Below are positions 46,713 through 56,003 of a DNA stretch of 64,000 bases, in pieces. Source of the DNA: CAZDRX01 sp964508225 (GTDB lineage: Bacteria; Patescibacteriota; Gracilibacteria; Peribacterales; Peribacteraceae); assembly GCA_964508225.1 (NCBI GenBank), contig CAZDRX010000007.1, positions 7,328 to 71,327 on the forward strand, in the 5' to 3' direction. The translations under genes and the position numbers were made by a program. How positions within the stretch are numbered: the first letter of the stretch is position 1; each line of letters opens with the position of its first letter. The notes beneath the pieces were generated by a model. That model worked only from the letters and a program-made list of their open reading frames with translations, made no database searches and was not told the DNA's origin.

Positions 46713-48473
46713 CTACGCCGTGAGCTTGATCTCCAGCTCTTTCAGCTGTGCCTCGGACACCGGTGCAGGTGCGCCGAGGAGGAGATCTTTCGCTTTCTGA
46801 TCCTTGGGGAACGGCGTCACCTCACGGATATTCGGCTCACCGGCCATGAGCATCACGACGCGGTCGATGCCGTACGCGAATCCGCCGTGCGGGGGTGCGC
46901 CGTACGCAAAGGCCTCCAGCATGTGACCGAAACGCTTCTGTTGATCCTCGGGGTTGATGCCGAGCATCTCGAAGACTTCCTGCTGGAGTACCGGATCATG
47001 AATACGGATGGAGCCCGAACCAAGTTCGTATCCGTCGAGAATCAAGTCGTAGCAGACGGCGTGTACTTTGGTCGGATCGTCTTTACGCTTCTCCCACTCG
47101 TCCATGTTGGGGCTCGTGAACGGGTGGTGGCTGAACGTGAGTGAGCCGTCGTCGTTCTCCTCGAACATCGGGAAGTTTTTCACCCAGAAGAGCGAGTGGA
47201 CGGATTCATCGATGAGCTTGAAGCGCCTGGCGGCCTCGCTGCGCACACGGTTGAGCGCGGCACAGACAATCTTGTATTTGTCGGCACCGAAGAAGAGCGC
47301 GTCCCCGCTACCTGCTCCCGTCGCCTTCTGCAGGTCTGCGAGGAAGCCGTCCTTGAAGAACTTCAGAAGAGGGGAACTCGGACCCTCGGGCTTGAAGAGG
47401 ATGTACGCGAGACCCTTGGCCTTCAGTTCCTTCACGAGCTCCGTCCATGTGTCGATCTCGCTACGGGAGAGTTCCGCGCCGCCCGGAATACGGATCGCGC
47501 GCACGGTGCCGCCCTTGATCTTGAGTGCCTCTTCAAACACTTTGAATCCGCAGCCGTCACAGAGTGAGGAGACATCCGTGATCGGGAGATCGTAACGCAG
47601 GTCCGGCTTGTCGGAGCCGTAACGATCCATCACTTCCTTCCACGTGTACTTGGGGACCGCGCCGCCCTTGATCTTCTTCGCGCTGCACTCCCTGATGATC
47701 TCGAGGATGGAACCTTCGATGATCTGCTGCACGTCCTCCTGATTGCCGAAGCTCATCTCGAAGTCGAGCTGGAGAAACTCCGGCTGACGGTCGCCTCGGA
47801 GGTCCTCATCGCGGAAACAGCGTGCGATCTGGAAGTAACGGTCGAGACCGCCCACCATGCAGAGCTGCTTGAGCTGCTGCGGGCTCTGCGGGAGCACGAA
47901 GAAGTTACCCGGATACACGCGGGACGGAACGATGTACTCGCGCGCTCCCTCGGGCGTGCCCTTGATGAGACACGGCGTGTCGATCTCCAGACAGCCTTCC
48001 TTCGTGAAGTAGCTGCGGATGATCTGAAAGACTTTGGAGCGGAGTTCGATGTTTTTCCGGAGGCGCGTCCTGCGCATGTCGAGGTAGCGGTACTGCAGGC
48101 GCAGTTCTTCGTTCGTCTCGATGGCATCGTCGATCTCGAACGGCGGCGTCTTGGCCTTGTTGAGGACGACGAGTTCGCTCGCCTCAAGTTCGATCTGACC
48201 GGTCGGCATCTTGGGGTTCTCGGTTCCCTCGGCGCGCTTCACGACGTTGCCCGTGATCTTGAGCACCCACTCAGGACGGACGGCCTCGGCAGCAGCGAAG
48301 ACTTCCTTGTTCTTCTCGGGATGGATGACGATCTGGGTCAGCCCGTATCGGTCGCGGAGATCGAGGAAAATCAGACCCCCGTGATCACGGCGTGTGTGCA
48401 CCCAACCGCAGAGCGTGGCCGTCTTTCCGGCCTCCTTGGCCGTGAGTTCGCCGCAGGTGTGGGTCCGTAACAT
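46713..48473 (-). CDS. aspS: Aspartyl-tRNA synthetase
   Basis: Charges tRNA(Asp); the tRNA-Asp gene is at 29602. 586 residues from ATG 48473 (MLRTHTCGELTAKEAGKTA), the length of the bacterial type with the inserted GAD domain. The N-terminal OB anticodon-binding domain (about 1-105, VHTRRDHGGLIFLDLRD), class II motif 2 region (FQIARCFRDEDLRGDRQPEF) and motif 3 GGFAYGIDRVVML are present. It may also mischarge tRNA(Asn) where no AsnRS exists; that cannot be told here. TAAGCT (plus 48482-48487) lies 8 bases before the ATG. It is 39 bases downstream of nrdR on the same strand. Confidence 0.96.
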   Translation of the reverse strand: MLRTHTCGELTAKEAGKTATLCGWVHTRRDHGGLIFLDLRDRYGLTQIVIHPEKNKEVFAAAEAVRPEWVLKITGNVVKRAEGTENPKMPTGQIELEASELVVLNKAKTPPFEIDDAIETNEELRLQYRYLDMRRTRLRKNIELRSKVFQIIRSYFTKEGCLEIDTPCLIKGTPEGAREYIVPSRVYPGNFFVLPQSPQQLKQLCMVGGLDRYFQIARCFRDEDLRGDRQPEFLQLDFEMSFGNQEDVQQIIEGSILEIIRECSAKKIKGGAVPKYTWKEVMDRYGSDKPDLRYDLPITDVSSLCDGCGFKVFEEALKIKGGTVRAIRIPGGAELSRSEIDTWTELVKELKAKGLAYILFKPEGPSSPLLKFFKDGFLADLQKATGAGSGDALFFGADKYKIVCAALNRVRSEAARRFKLIDESVHSLFWVKNFPMFEENDDGSLTFSHHPFTSPNMDEWEKRKDDPTKVHAVCYDLILDGYELGSGSIRIHDPVLQQEVFEMLGINPEDQQKRFGHMLEAFAYGAPPHGGFAYGIDRVVMLMAGEPNIREVTPFPKDQKAKDLLLGAPAPVSEAQLKELEIKLTA

Positions 48474-48512
48474 CGGTGCCAAGCTTACGGCTTCCCGCCG
48501 AAAGCTTAAAGC

Positions 48513-48959
48513 CTATTTGAAGAGCCTGCCGAGCTCGTTCTTGAATTCCTCGACGTCCTTGAATTCGCGGTGGACGGAAGCGAAGCGGATGTACGCGACT
48601 TTATCGAGCTTGCTGAGCGCGGTCATGACGTCCTTGCCGATCGTCGTCGAGTCGACTTCTTCCTTGTTCTTGCCCCACTTCTCCTCGAGATCCGAGAGCA
48701 TCTTGTCGATCTGCTTCTGGGTAACCGGACGCTTCGTGCACGCGAGCCAGATACCACGCTCCAGCTTGGAGCGGCTGTAGGGCTCACGGGTGTCGTCGCG
48801 CTTCACGACGATGAGGGACGCAAGCTCCTGACGCTCGAACGTGGTGAAGCGATACTCACACTTCGCGCACTCGCGGCGGCGCCGGATGGCACGGCCTTCC
48901 TCCGTGAGACGTGAGTCGATCACGGCGGTGTCGTCGTTCTTGCAACGGGGGCAGCGCAT
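48513..48959 (-). CDS. nrdR: Ribonucleotide-reductase transcriptional repressor NrdR
   Basis: 148-residue regulator binding nrd operators in response to ATP/dATP. The zinc ribbon at the N-terminus (MRCPRCKNDDTAVIDSR, then CAKCEYRFTTFER) and the ATP-cone (about 50-135, VVKRDDTREPYSRSKLERGI) are complete. TAGGAT (plus 48966-48971) lies 6 bases before the ATG. No nrd gene or NrdR box is in the window, so its targets lie elsewhere. Confidence 0.95.
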   Translation of the reverse strand: MRCPRCKNDDTAVIDSRLTEEGRAIRRRRECAKCEYRFTTFERQELASLIVVKRDDTREPYSRSKLERGIWLACTKRPVTQKQIDKMLSDLEEKWGKNKEEVDSTTIGKDVMTALSKLDKVAYIRFASVHREFKDVEEFKNELGRLFK

Positions 48960-48999
48960 GGCGAAATCCTAGCGCATGCGGAGATGGCGCGCATGGGCA

Positions 49000-49884
49000 T
49001 TAGATGTGCTGTTCCGGCAGCTCAGGGCGTCTCATGAGCACGCTCTGACCGAGGTTTCCCTGCGCATCACGGGCTGTGGGGTCGTACTCGACCCTGAAAT
49101 CCCCCTGCTCCGCGGTTACGGAAGCACGGGCGCCGCGGTCGAAGACGAAGATCCGGCCATTAGACCGGACAATGAGAATACTGGCGCGTGAGACCGTGGT
49201 CTCATTTCTCGGGAAGGGCAGTGTCACGGGAATGGACATCGGTTCCGGAAGCTGCGCGTTGAAGATTTTCGACATCTTGAGGTCGCGTCCGAGAATCACG
49301 GCCTGTCCTTCGCCGACGACGGCGGTGCCGACGCGACCGATGACGAGACGCGTGCTTTCCCCTTCGGGAATCAGTTCCGCCGTGAGAGTGCTGTTCGTCA
49401 GCGTGACCGGCCTCTGCGCATCGAAGCTGAGAGGACCGGCATGCTCGTCCATCGCGGCATTCACGACGTTCTTGCCGAGAGGGAAGGAAAGCCGGAGGAG
49501 TGGGAGCGCGTCCTCGCAGAGCGCCACCTTCGTACCGACAGCGGGAAGCAGCTCATTGAGCGTCTTGTAGATGAAGCGAAGAACGGACGGGAGGTCGTCG
49601 CCTCCGCGTGGTTCGAGATCGATCGTGCCTGTCTCGCGTCCTCTCTGGAGATCGCTCTCGAGTCTGCGGTACTCGGTGTACGCGAGATTGCGGAACGCAT
49701 CCTGCAGATCTTCCGTCTGGCGGAGCACCCGCGACTCTCCGTCCTGACGATCAAGCAGTGCATGAGCGGCTCTCGCCGTGTCATCGCGGATGGGCGAGAC
49801 CGCGCGGAAGCTCCCGAGAATGTCGCGGGCGATCTCGTCGGCACCGCTGGACTCGACGCTTCTGCTGCCTTCTGCAACGGACAT
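49000..49884 (-). CDS. Hypothetical protein with a C-terminal FHA-like domain
   Basis: 294 residues. The C-terminal third has the FHA pattern: a GR at ILGRDLKMSKIF (strand with the conserved Arg), then TTVSRASILIVRSNGRIFVFD in place of S-R-x-H-A-x-I, and RGARAS where most have G-S-x-N-G. The SxxH histidine appears as Ser and the GSxNG is changed, so phosphothreonine binding is uncertain. The N-terminal 190 residues are helical, then beta-rich (VALCEDALPLLRLSFPLGKN). TATAAT in the AT-rich gap would give a leader of about 50 bases. Not in an obvious operon. Confidence 0.6.
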   Translation of the reverse strand: MSVAEGSRSVESSGADEIARDILGSFRAVSPIRDDTARAAHALLDRQDGESRVLRQTEDLQDAFRNLAYTEYRRLESDLQRGRETGTIDLEPRGGDDLPSVLRFIYKTLNELLPAVGTKVALCEDALPLLRLSFPLGKNVVNAAMDEHAGPLSFDAQRPVTLTNSTLTAELIPEGESTRLVIGRVGTAVVGEGQAVILGRDLKMSKIFNAQLPEPMSIPVTLPFPRNETTVSRASILIVRSNGRIFVFDRGARASVTAEQGDFRVEYDPTARDAQGNLGQSVLMRRPELPEQHI

Positions 49885-49947
49885 AGAGGTCTTGGGAAGT
49901 GGGTATGTGTGTCAGTTCTCTTCTATATTATTATAACATATTTTTAC

Positions 49948-50553
49948 TTATATAACAATATTCCCGGCGCGGAGGACCGTCACAGTTTCACCGAGAATCT
50001 GCACGACGGTGGACGGTGGAGCGGGCGGCAGCGTCCCGCTGTCGAGGATGAGATCCGGGTGCGTTCCCGCATCCCCGAACTGCGCTCGGAGATCCGCAAG
50101 CGAGTAGGGATTCTCCGCTCCGTGAAGATTTGCGGATGTCGTGGCAATCGGCTTCCCGAATCTGCGCGCGAGCTCGGCAGCGAGCGGGTGCGACGAGACA
50201 CGGACCCCGATGAGTGGATCGTTGCCGCCTCCTGACGCGGTGATGTGGAGAGGGGAAGTGCCCTTCTTCGGAAGTACGAGTGTGAGCGGGCCGGGGAGGT
50301 ATTTCTCCGCAAGGGAAAGGGCTCGCGGGGAGTACTCCACGTACGCTGATGACGCTTCGGCGGACGAAAACAGTGCGCTCACGGGCTGATCTGCCGGTCG
50401 CTTCTTCGTCCTGAAGAGCTTCCCCACTGCTTCCGGATTCGTGAGATCACAGGCGATGCCGTAACACGTCTCGGTGGCATGGATCACCGTACCGCCGCGC
50501 GCGAGGATATCGAGTGCGGCTTCCATGCCTTCGGATGCGCGGAGGATCTGCAT
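49948..50553 (-). CDS. Sua5/YrdC/YciO family threonylcarbamoyl-AMP synthase
   Basis: Makes threonylcarbamoyl-AMP for the t6A modification of ANN-decoding tRNAs. 201 residues, the single-domain YrdC length. Motifs: GGTVIHATETCYGIACDL, FRTKKRPADQPV (the K-R-x-x-x-x-P signature), LPGPLTLVLPKKG and ATTSANLHGAENP. Starts 4 bases after dnaE stops, so it is dnaE's operon partner. A true tsaC orthologue needs tsaD/B/E elsewhere; YciO-like function is not excluded. Confidence 0.88.
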   Translation of the reverse strand: MQILRASEGMEAALDILARGGTVIHATETCYGIACDLTNPEAVGKLFRTKKRPADQPVSALFSSAEASSAYVEYSPRALSLAEKYLPGPLTLVLPKKGTSPLHITASGGGNDPLIGVRVSSHPLAAELARRFGKPIATTSANLHGAENPYSLADLRAQFGDAGTHPDLILDSGTLPPAPPSTVVQILGETVTVLRAGNIVI

Positions 50554-50557
50554 GCAA

Positions 50558-53500
50558 TCAGGCGATGGTGGCGTACTTCTTCACCGCTTCTTCGATGCGC
50601 TTCTCGAGGATGGGGGAGAAGGTGATGGTGAGGCCGACGGGGACCGTCTGTTCACCGATCCGGAGCTGCACCTTCTCTCTGCCCGGGAATGTCTCGAAGA
50701 TCGCCTTCACTTCGAGAAGCAATTGGCGCGGAGCCCGCGCGGGAAGCGCGATCGTGTGAATCGAAATGGACGAAGCGGGAGTCTCTGCCGGCGAAGCGGT
50801 ATCAAGGCCGAGCTTCTCCATCGGGCCTGCCGTATCCATGCCCTTGCTGATCCAGCTTGCGAGCGGCCCGAGGATTTCTCCGCTGGCGGGAGTCGCGCCT
50901 TCCGCCGGAGCGATGCGCTGCACCGTCACTTCGCCCTCTTCCGTCACCACCTCCACCACTTCCTCCTCTTCATGCCTGCGGAGTCCTCGCCACGAATCCG
51001 CCTCCTCCTGATTGAACATACCGCTCTCCTTGGCACGCTGCACCATGGTCTCGAGAGACGCACACTTCATGGCCTCGGCCTTGAGCTGGGGCTGTCCCAT
51101 GCGCATGTCGAGCGTGCCCGCGATGACGAGGATGGAATCCTGCTTCTCCACCTGATCCTTGAACTGCGCGTAGACCTTGGGGAAGAGCATCACCTCGATG
51201 CGGCCAGTCGGATCTTCGATGGTCATGATCGCCATGGAGTCGCCTTTCTTCGTATGGAGAATCTTCACGGATTCCACGATGCCCGCCACCGTCACCTTGT
51301 GTCCGATGTCATCGGGTTTGAAGGAGTCGATGAGGCGCGCCTTCTTGCCGATGTACTTCTTCAAGCCAGCGAGCGGATGACTGGAGACATAGAGCCCGAG
51401 GGTCTCCTTCTCCCACATGAGCTTCTGGTACTGGGTCGCCGGATCCCGCGGCTCAAACTCGATGGAGGAGCCTGCGGAGCCCGCACCAAGCGTCTGGAAC
51501 ATGTCGGTCTGTGAGGCGCCGGCATCACCGGCGGTCTTGCTGAACTCGGCGATCTTGTCGTACTGACCCACGAAGGTGCCACGCTCGCCGAGAGAATCGA
51601 GCGCACCGGATTTGGCGAGCGACTCCAGAAGCTTCTTGTTGAGGAGCTTGCTCGGAACGCGCGAAGCGAAGCTCTCCACCGACGCGAACTTCCCGTCCTT
51701 CTCGCGCAGATCGATGATCTGACGGATGGAGCTCTCGCCCACGCCCTTCACGCCGAGGAGTCCGAAGCGGATATTGCCCTCGGGCAGCGCGGTGAAGTGC
51801 GCGAGGGATTCGTTTAAGTCCGGCGGGAGCACTTTGAGACCCATCGCGCGCGCTTCTTCGATTTCAATGGAAATGCGATCGGTATCGCCGTCCTCGCTTG
51901 AGAGAAGCGCGGCCATGAACTCCGTCGGATAGCGGGCTTTCAGATACGCGGTCTCGTACGCGATGCGCGCGTAGCACGCTCCATGGGATTTGTTGAAACC
52001 GTAGCCTGCAAAGGGCGTGATCACATCGTCGAAGATCAGGGCAGCGAGCTTCTCCGGATACTTGCGGGCAACGGCGCCTTTGATGAACTTCTCACGCTGC
52101 GCATCGAGCTCTTTTTTGATTTTCTTGCCGATCGCACGGCGCAGCAAGTCGGCTTCGCCGAGGCTGAAGCCCGCGAAGACCTTGGCCATCTCGAGAATCT
52201 GCTCCTGATAGATACCGACCCCGTACGTGGGTTTCAGGATGGGCTCCATGTCCTTGTGAAGATACGTCACCTCCTTCTCGCCATGCTTGCATTTGATGTA
52301 GTCGGGGATCTTGTCCATCGGACCCGGGCGGTACAGAGACACCATGGCCGTGATGTCGTCGATCGTCGTGGGCTTGAGCTGCTTCAGGTATCTGCGCATG
52401 CCCGCGGACTCAAGCTGGAACACGCCCGTCGTCTCGCCTCGCGCGAGGAGCTCAAACGTCTTCTTGTCGTTCGTCGGAATGCGGGAGATATCGATCTTCA
52501 CGTTGTGGGTGCGCTCAATGATGAGGAGCGCGGTCTGGATGATGGTGAGGTTTTTGAGGCCGAGGAAGTCCATCTTGAGAAGCCCGAGCGACTCGAGCGG
52601 CTTGGCATCGAACTGCGTGATGATGGTGTTCTCGTCCTTGGGAGCCCTCTGGAGGGCGGTGTACTTCACCGCAGGCTCGGGCGTGATGACCACACCGCAT
52701 GCGTGCACGGAGACGTGACGCGCCTTGCCTTCCAGCTTGAGTGCGATCTCGATGATTTTTTTGTAGGTCTCGTTGGAAGCGATCGCGTCTTTGAGCTCGT
52801 CCGTCGCGAGGGCCTCATCCAGTGTCGTTCCCGGCCGATCCGAGATGACCTTGGCGAGTGCGTTCATCTCCGCGAAGGACACGCCGTACGCGCGTCCGAC
52901 GTCTTTCACGGCGGCCCTGGCGGCGAGCGTCCCGAACGTGCAGATCTGGATGACGCGGTCAGCGCCGTACTTCTCGCGCACGTACTCGAGCACTTCGTCA
53001 CGACGCGTGTCGGCGAAGTCGATATCAATATCAGGCATCGAGATGCGCTCCGGATTGAGGAACCGCTCGAAGAGGAGGCCGTGCTCCAGCGGATCGAGCG
53101 TGGTGACATCAAGCACGTAACTGACGATGGAACCCGCGGCCGATCCGCGGCCGGGACCGACGGTGATACCCCGTTTCTTCGCTTCGCCCACGAAGTCGGC
53201 GACGATGAGGAAGTAGCCGGAGAAGCCCATGTTCTTGATGACCTCGAGCTCGTACTCCAGACGTTCGCGGATGCCTTTCTCTTTTGCGGGATCAGCCTTG
53301 ATCGCATCACCGTAGCGTCGCTCGAGACCCGTCTCACACTGGGCCTTGAGCAGCGATTCCTCCGTCTGTCCCTTCTCGACCGGAAACTTGGGGATCCGGT
53401 ACTGCCCGAAGCCGATCTTCACGTTGCAGCGATCTGCGATGACGCGTGTGTTCGTGATCGCCTCGGGCGCGTGCGCGAAGGCAGCCACCATCTCGTCGGC

Positions 53501-54250
53501 GGGACGCATGGAGAAGTTTGAATCGCGCATCGTGAACCGTCCGGCATCGCCGACATTCGCGTTCTTCTGGATGCAGAGGAGCACGTCATGGGCTTCCGCG
53601 TCCTCGACACGGCAGTAGTGGCTGTTGCAGGTGGCGACGACGGGGACATTCAGTTCTTTCGCATAGCGGATGAGCGCCGCATTCACCTCGGACTGCCCCG
53701 GCACGTTCGGGAGATCCATGAGTTCGTAGTAGAGATTCTCGGCTCCGAAGAAGGAACGGTACTGCTCCGTGAGCATCTTCACGCGCTCGAAGTCTTCCGC
53801 GAGCGCGGCCTGCGGGATGGCACCGCCGATCGGCCCCGTGAGCGCGATGATGCCTTTGCCGTACTGCTTCAGAAGCTCGGCATCGACTCTGGGCTTGTAG
53901 TACATGCCTTCGAGCGCCGCTTTCGTCGCGAGCTCGAGGAGATTCAGGTATCCCTCATCCGTCTCCGCGAGGAGCACGAGCGGATACCTCCGCGTATCGG
54001 CGGAGCTCTCCTTGTCATGGCGTGTGCGCGCGGCAACGTACGTCTCGAGTCCGAGGAGACCCTTGAGACCTTCTTCCTTGCACGCCTTGTAGAACTGAAT
54101 AAGCCCGTACGTGTACCCCTTGTCCGCGAGACCGACGGCATCCGCACCGAGTTCCTTGGCACGCTGCACGACCTCATCCGGAGTCGGCAGACCCTCGAGG
54201 AGCGAGAACGTGGAGTGACAGTGAAGGTGGACGAAGTCGGCGGGTTTCAT
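50558..54250 (-). CDS. dnaE: DNA polymerase III alpha subunit
   Basis: Replicative DNA polymerase. 1230 residues from ATG 54250 (MKPADFVHLHCHSTFSLLEG). The N-terminal PHP domain has the metal-site HLHCHSTFS intact. The family C palm carries the catalytic aspartates in PDIDIDF (about residues 406-412) and the preceding GPGRGSAAGSIVSYVL; RHVSVHACGVVI and KSHGACYARIAYETAYLKA are canonical. The C-terminal region has a tandem HhH, then the OB fold (TVAGIVESVKILHTKKG, MTIEDPTGRIEVMLFPKVY) and an end domain. TACGGT (plus 54258-54263) 7 bases before the ATG with TTGGTT 17 bases further; an upstream ATG at 54286 is less likely. Confidence 0.96.
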   Translation of the reverse strand: MKPADFVHLHCHSTFSLLEGLPTPDEVVQRAKELGADAVGLADKGYTYGLIQFYKACKEEGLKGLLGLETYVAARTRHDKESSADTRRYPLVLLAETDEGYLNLLELATKAALEGMYYKPRVDAELLKQYGKGIIALTGPIGGAIPQAALAEDFERVKMLTEQYRSFFGAENLYYELMDLPNVPGQSEVNAALIRYAKELNVPVVATCNSHYCRVEDAEAHDVLLCIQKNANVGDAGRFTMRDSNFSMRPADEMVAAFAHAPEAITNTRVIADRCNVKIGFGQYRIPKFPVEKGQTEESLLKAQCETGLERRYGDAIKADPAKEKGIRERLEYELEVIKNMGFSGYFLIVADFVGEAKKRGITVGPGRGSAAGSIVSYVLDVTTLDPLEHGLLFERFLNPERISMPDIDIDFADTRRDEVLEYVREKYGADRVIQICTFGTLAARAAVKDVGRAYGVSFAEMNALAKVISDRPGTTLDEALATDELKDAIASNETYKKIIEIALKLEGKARHVSVHACGVVITPEPAVKYTALQRAPKDENTIITQFDAKPLESLGLLKMDFLGLKNLTIIQTALLIIERTHNVKIDISRIPTNDKKTFELLARGETTGVFQLESAGMRRYLKQLKPTTIDDITAMVSLYRPGPMDKIPDYIKCKHGEKEVTYLHKDMEPILKPTYGVGIYQEQILEMAKVFAGFSLGEADLLRRAIGKKIKKELDAQREKFIKGAVARKYPEKLAALIFDDVITPFAGYGFNKSHGACYARIAYETAYLKARYPTEFMAALLSSEDGDTDRISIEIEEARAMGLKVLPPDLNESLAHFTALPEGNIRFGLLGVKGVGESSIRQIIDLREKDGKFASVESFASRVPSKLLNKKLLESLAKSGALDSLGERGTFVGQYDKIAEFSKTAGDAGASQTDMFQTLGAGSAGSSIEFEPRDPATQYQKLMWEKETLGLYVSSHPLAGLKKYIGKKARLIDSFKPDDIGHKVTVAGIVESVKILHTKKGDSMAIMTIEDPTGRIEVMLFPKVYAQFKDQVEKQDSILVIAGTLDMRMGQPQLKAEAMKCASLETMVQRAKESGMFNQEEADSWRGLRRHEEEEVVEVVTEEGEVTVQRIAPAEGATPASGEILGPLASWISKGMDTAGPMEKLGLDTASPAETPASSISIHTIALPARAPRQLLLEVKAIFETFPGREKVQLRIGEQTVPVGLTITFSPILEKRIEEAVKKYATIA

Positions 54251-54299
54251 CGTCCTCACCGTACCATTGATGTCACGGGCAACCAACGGTCTTCCCGCC

Positions 54300-56000
54300 T
54301 CAAGGGCTCACAGAAGCCGAGCTCTGCATCTCTTCTGTGCATCCGGGGAAGAGCTCAGGCTGCATCGAGTTGTACTTCCCCATTTCCGACGAGTAGTCAC
54401 GGTTGCAGTACTTGTCGAAGTCGCTCCAATCCGCCTGGATACTTGGATCACAGAAACAGCGCTTCTGCGTATCATCATCCATGTAGTCACCGGACACGTA
54501 CGGATGGCAGTACGGATTGTAAATGCGCTTGGCGACCGTATCGAGGGTCTCCTGACAGTGACCGTCGACGCAGGAACGTGCGAGGAAGTAGACGAGCTGC
54601 GGGATGTAGCCGTCCTCCTGCGTCTGCGGATTCGACTGCCCGCCGTTGCCGGGGAGGAATTCCGTGACGACGTACACGAGTGAATTCACCGCGTCCTGCA
54701 GCGGTTTGGATGCCTCGCTCATGCTCTCGACCGCATCGCGCGTGTTCGCCTCAAGATACGCCATCTCCTGTTCGATATTCGCACCGATGTACCGGAGGCT
54801 GTTCTCGGAATCGATCTTCCGGTCCATGACGCTGAGGTAGCTGTCGAGTTTCTGGTTCACGAACGCCTTCGGAAGCGGCCGGCTCACACCGGCATCCGTG
54901 CGACGGTCGATGAAGGAACGGATGAGATTGAATGACGCGGGCACCGTGCGGAAGTAATCGATGACGGGCATGAAGAGAAGGCCTGTGGGAAGGGTTTCCG
55001 CAGGCGTGGCCGGACCGAACGTGATGACGCCGTTCGTGTCCTTATTTCCTTTATCCGGATCGAAGTACTCCGGATACGCGAGGAGGAGCTCCTCCCATTC
55101 CTGTGCACTGGAAGAAGCGGGGTCGGGAAGAAGCGGCTTCAGACATCCTGAGACCTTCTCGTGCGGCGCGGGAGGCTGTGCACCGGGGAGCTGCGTGACC
55201 GGATTGCCCGAAATCTGGGCGAAGAACTGGTTCATATTGAAGAGCGCCATACTCACGGTGTCGTAGAGATTGCGCGCGAAGGTATCGGTCCTCGTGATGA
55301 AGTCGCGGTGTGCGGCAGCTTCCTGATCGAATGGAGGCTGAATGTTCGCCAGCACGTCGGCATCGCAGCCGAAACTCTTCACGTCGAACGCGGGCGAACC
55401 GATCACCGCAGGCTGTCCCGGTGCCGTAGGGATATAGGCGATCGCATGCGGGCCGTAGTCACTCGTGAAGGCGCAGACCGGCAACGTGGAGCCGGAGTCG
55501 TACACAGGCTCGGTGAGCGAGGAATCCTCGAAGGGATAGTGATACTTCAACCGCTGGTCTTTGTAGGCCGGGTTGGCACCTCCGAAGAGGAAAGAGCTGT
55601 AGGCGTCGGCGAGGAAGTCGTACACGTCGCGCAGCGATTTGTTCGTCCCGAGTTTGCAGTTCTGTACGGCAGTGTCCATCGCCTCCAGCACCTCGTTCAT
55701 CTTCTCCTGCAGGAGCCTCCGGTCGTACTCGTAGCAGACGGTACGCCCGCGAAGCGACTCGGACTCCGCCTCAAGCGTGATCACCGCAGTCTGCGCCCTC
55801 CGCACCATCGCGAAGTTATCCTGAATGTCAGCGATGACCGTGGCGTTGTCACACGCCGCCGCCGGTGCAATGCCGTCCGCGGTACTCATGCCTAGGTCCG
55901 CACGGTTGAGTACTTCCTGCACCCACGGCGAGAGCGCCGTTTGGGCATGCGCCTGCAGAGGAAGCGCGAGAAGGCCGATGAGGATCAGGAGGCGGCGCAC
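54300..56000 (-). CDS. Secreted Cys-rich protein (operon gene 5)
   Basis: 566-residue exported protein with a GTG start and signal peptide (MRRLLILIGLLALPLQAHAQ, read with Met). Mostly helical with scattered cysteines and a Cys-dense C-terminus (SCVDGHCQETLDTV, RCFCDPSIQADWSDF, KYCNRDYS). The YSSFLFGGANPA segment resembles the YRSYLFGSREISG segment of gene 2. No recognised domain. Last gene of the five-gene operon; it starts 3 bases after the previous stop. Likely periplasmic or surface; the role is unknown. Confidence 0.72.
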   Translation of the reverse strand: MRRLLILIGLLALPLQAHAQTALSPWVQEVLNRADLGMSTADGIAPAAACDNATVIADIQDNFAMVRRAQTAVITLEAESESLRGRTVCYEYDRRLLQEKMNEVLEAMDTAVQNCKLGTNKSLRDVYDFLADAYSSFLFGGANPAYKDQRLKYHYPFEDSSLTEPVYDSGSTLPVCAFTSDYGPHAIAYIPTAPGQPAVIGSPAFDVKSFGCDADVLANIQPPFDQEAAAHRDFITRTDTFARNLYDTVSMALFNMNQFFAQISGNPVTQLPGAQPPAPHEKVSGCLKPLLPDPASSSAQEWEELLLAYPEYFDPDKGNKDTNGVITFGPATPAETLPTGLLFMPVIDYFRTVPASFNLIRSFIDRRTDAGVSRPLPKAFVNQKLDSYLSVMDRKIDSENSLRYIGANIEQEMAYLEANTRDAVESMSEASKPLQDAVNSLVYVVTEFLPGNGGQSNPQTQEDGYIPQLVYFLARSCVDGHCQETLDTVAKRIYNPYCHPYVSGDYMDDDTQKRCFCDPSIQADWSDFDKYCNRDYSSEMGKYNSMQPELFPGCTEEMQSSASVSP

Positions 56001-56003
56001 GAT

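Noticed and set aside
51983..53521. 512-residue plus-strand frame over dnaE
   Set aside because: Antisense shadow; dnaE catalytic motifs are intact.
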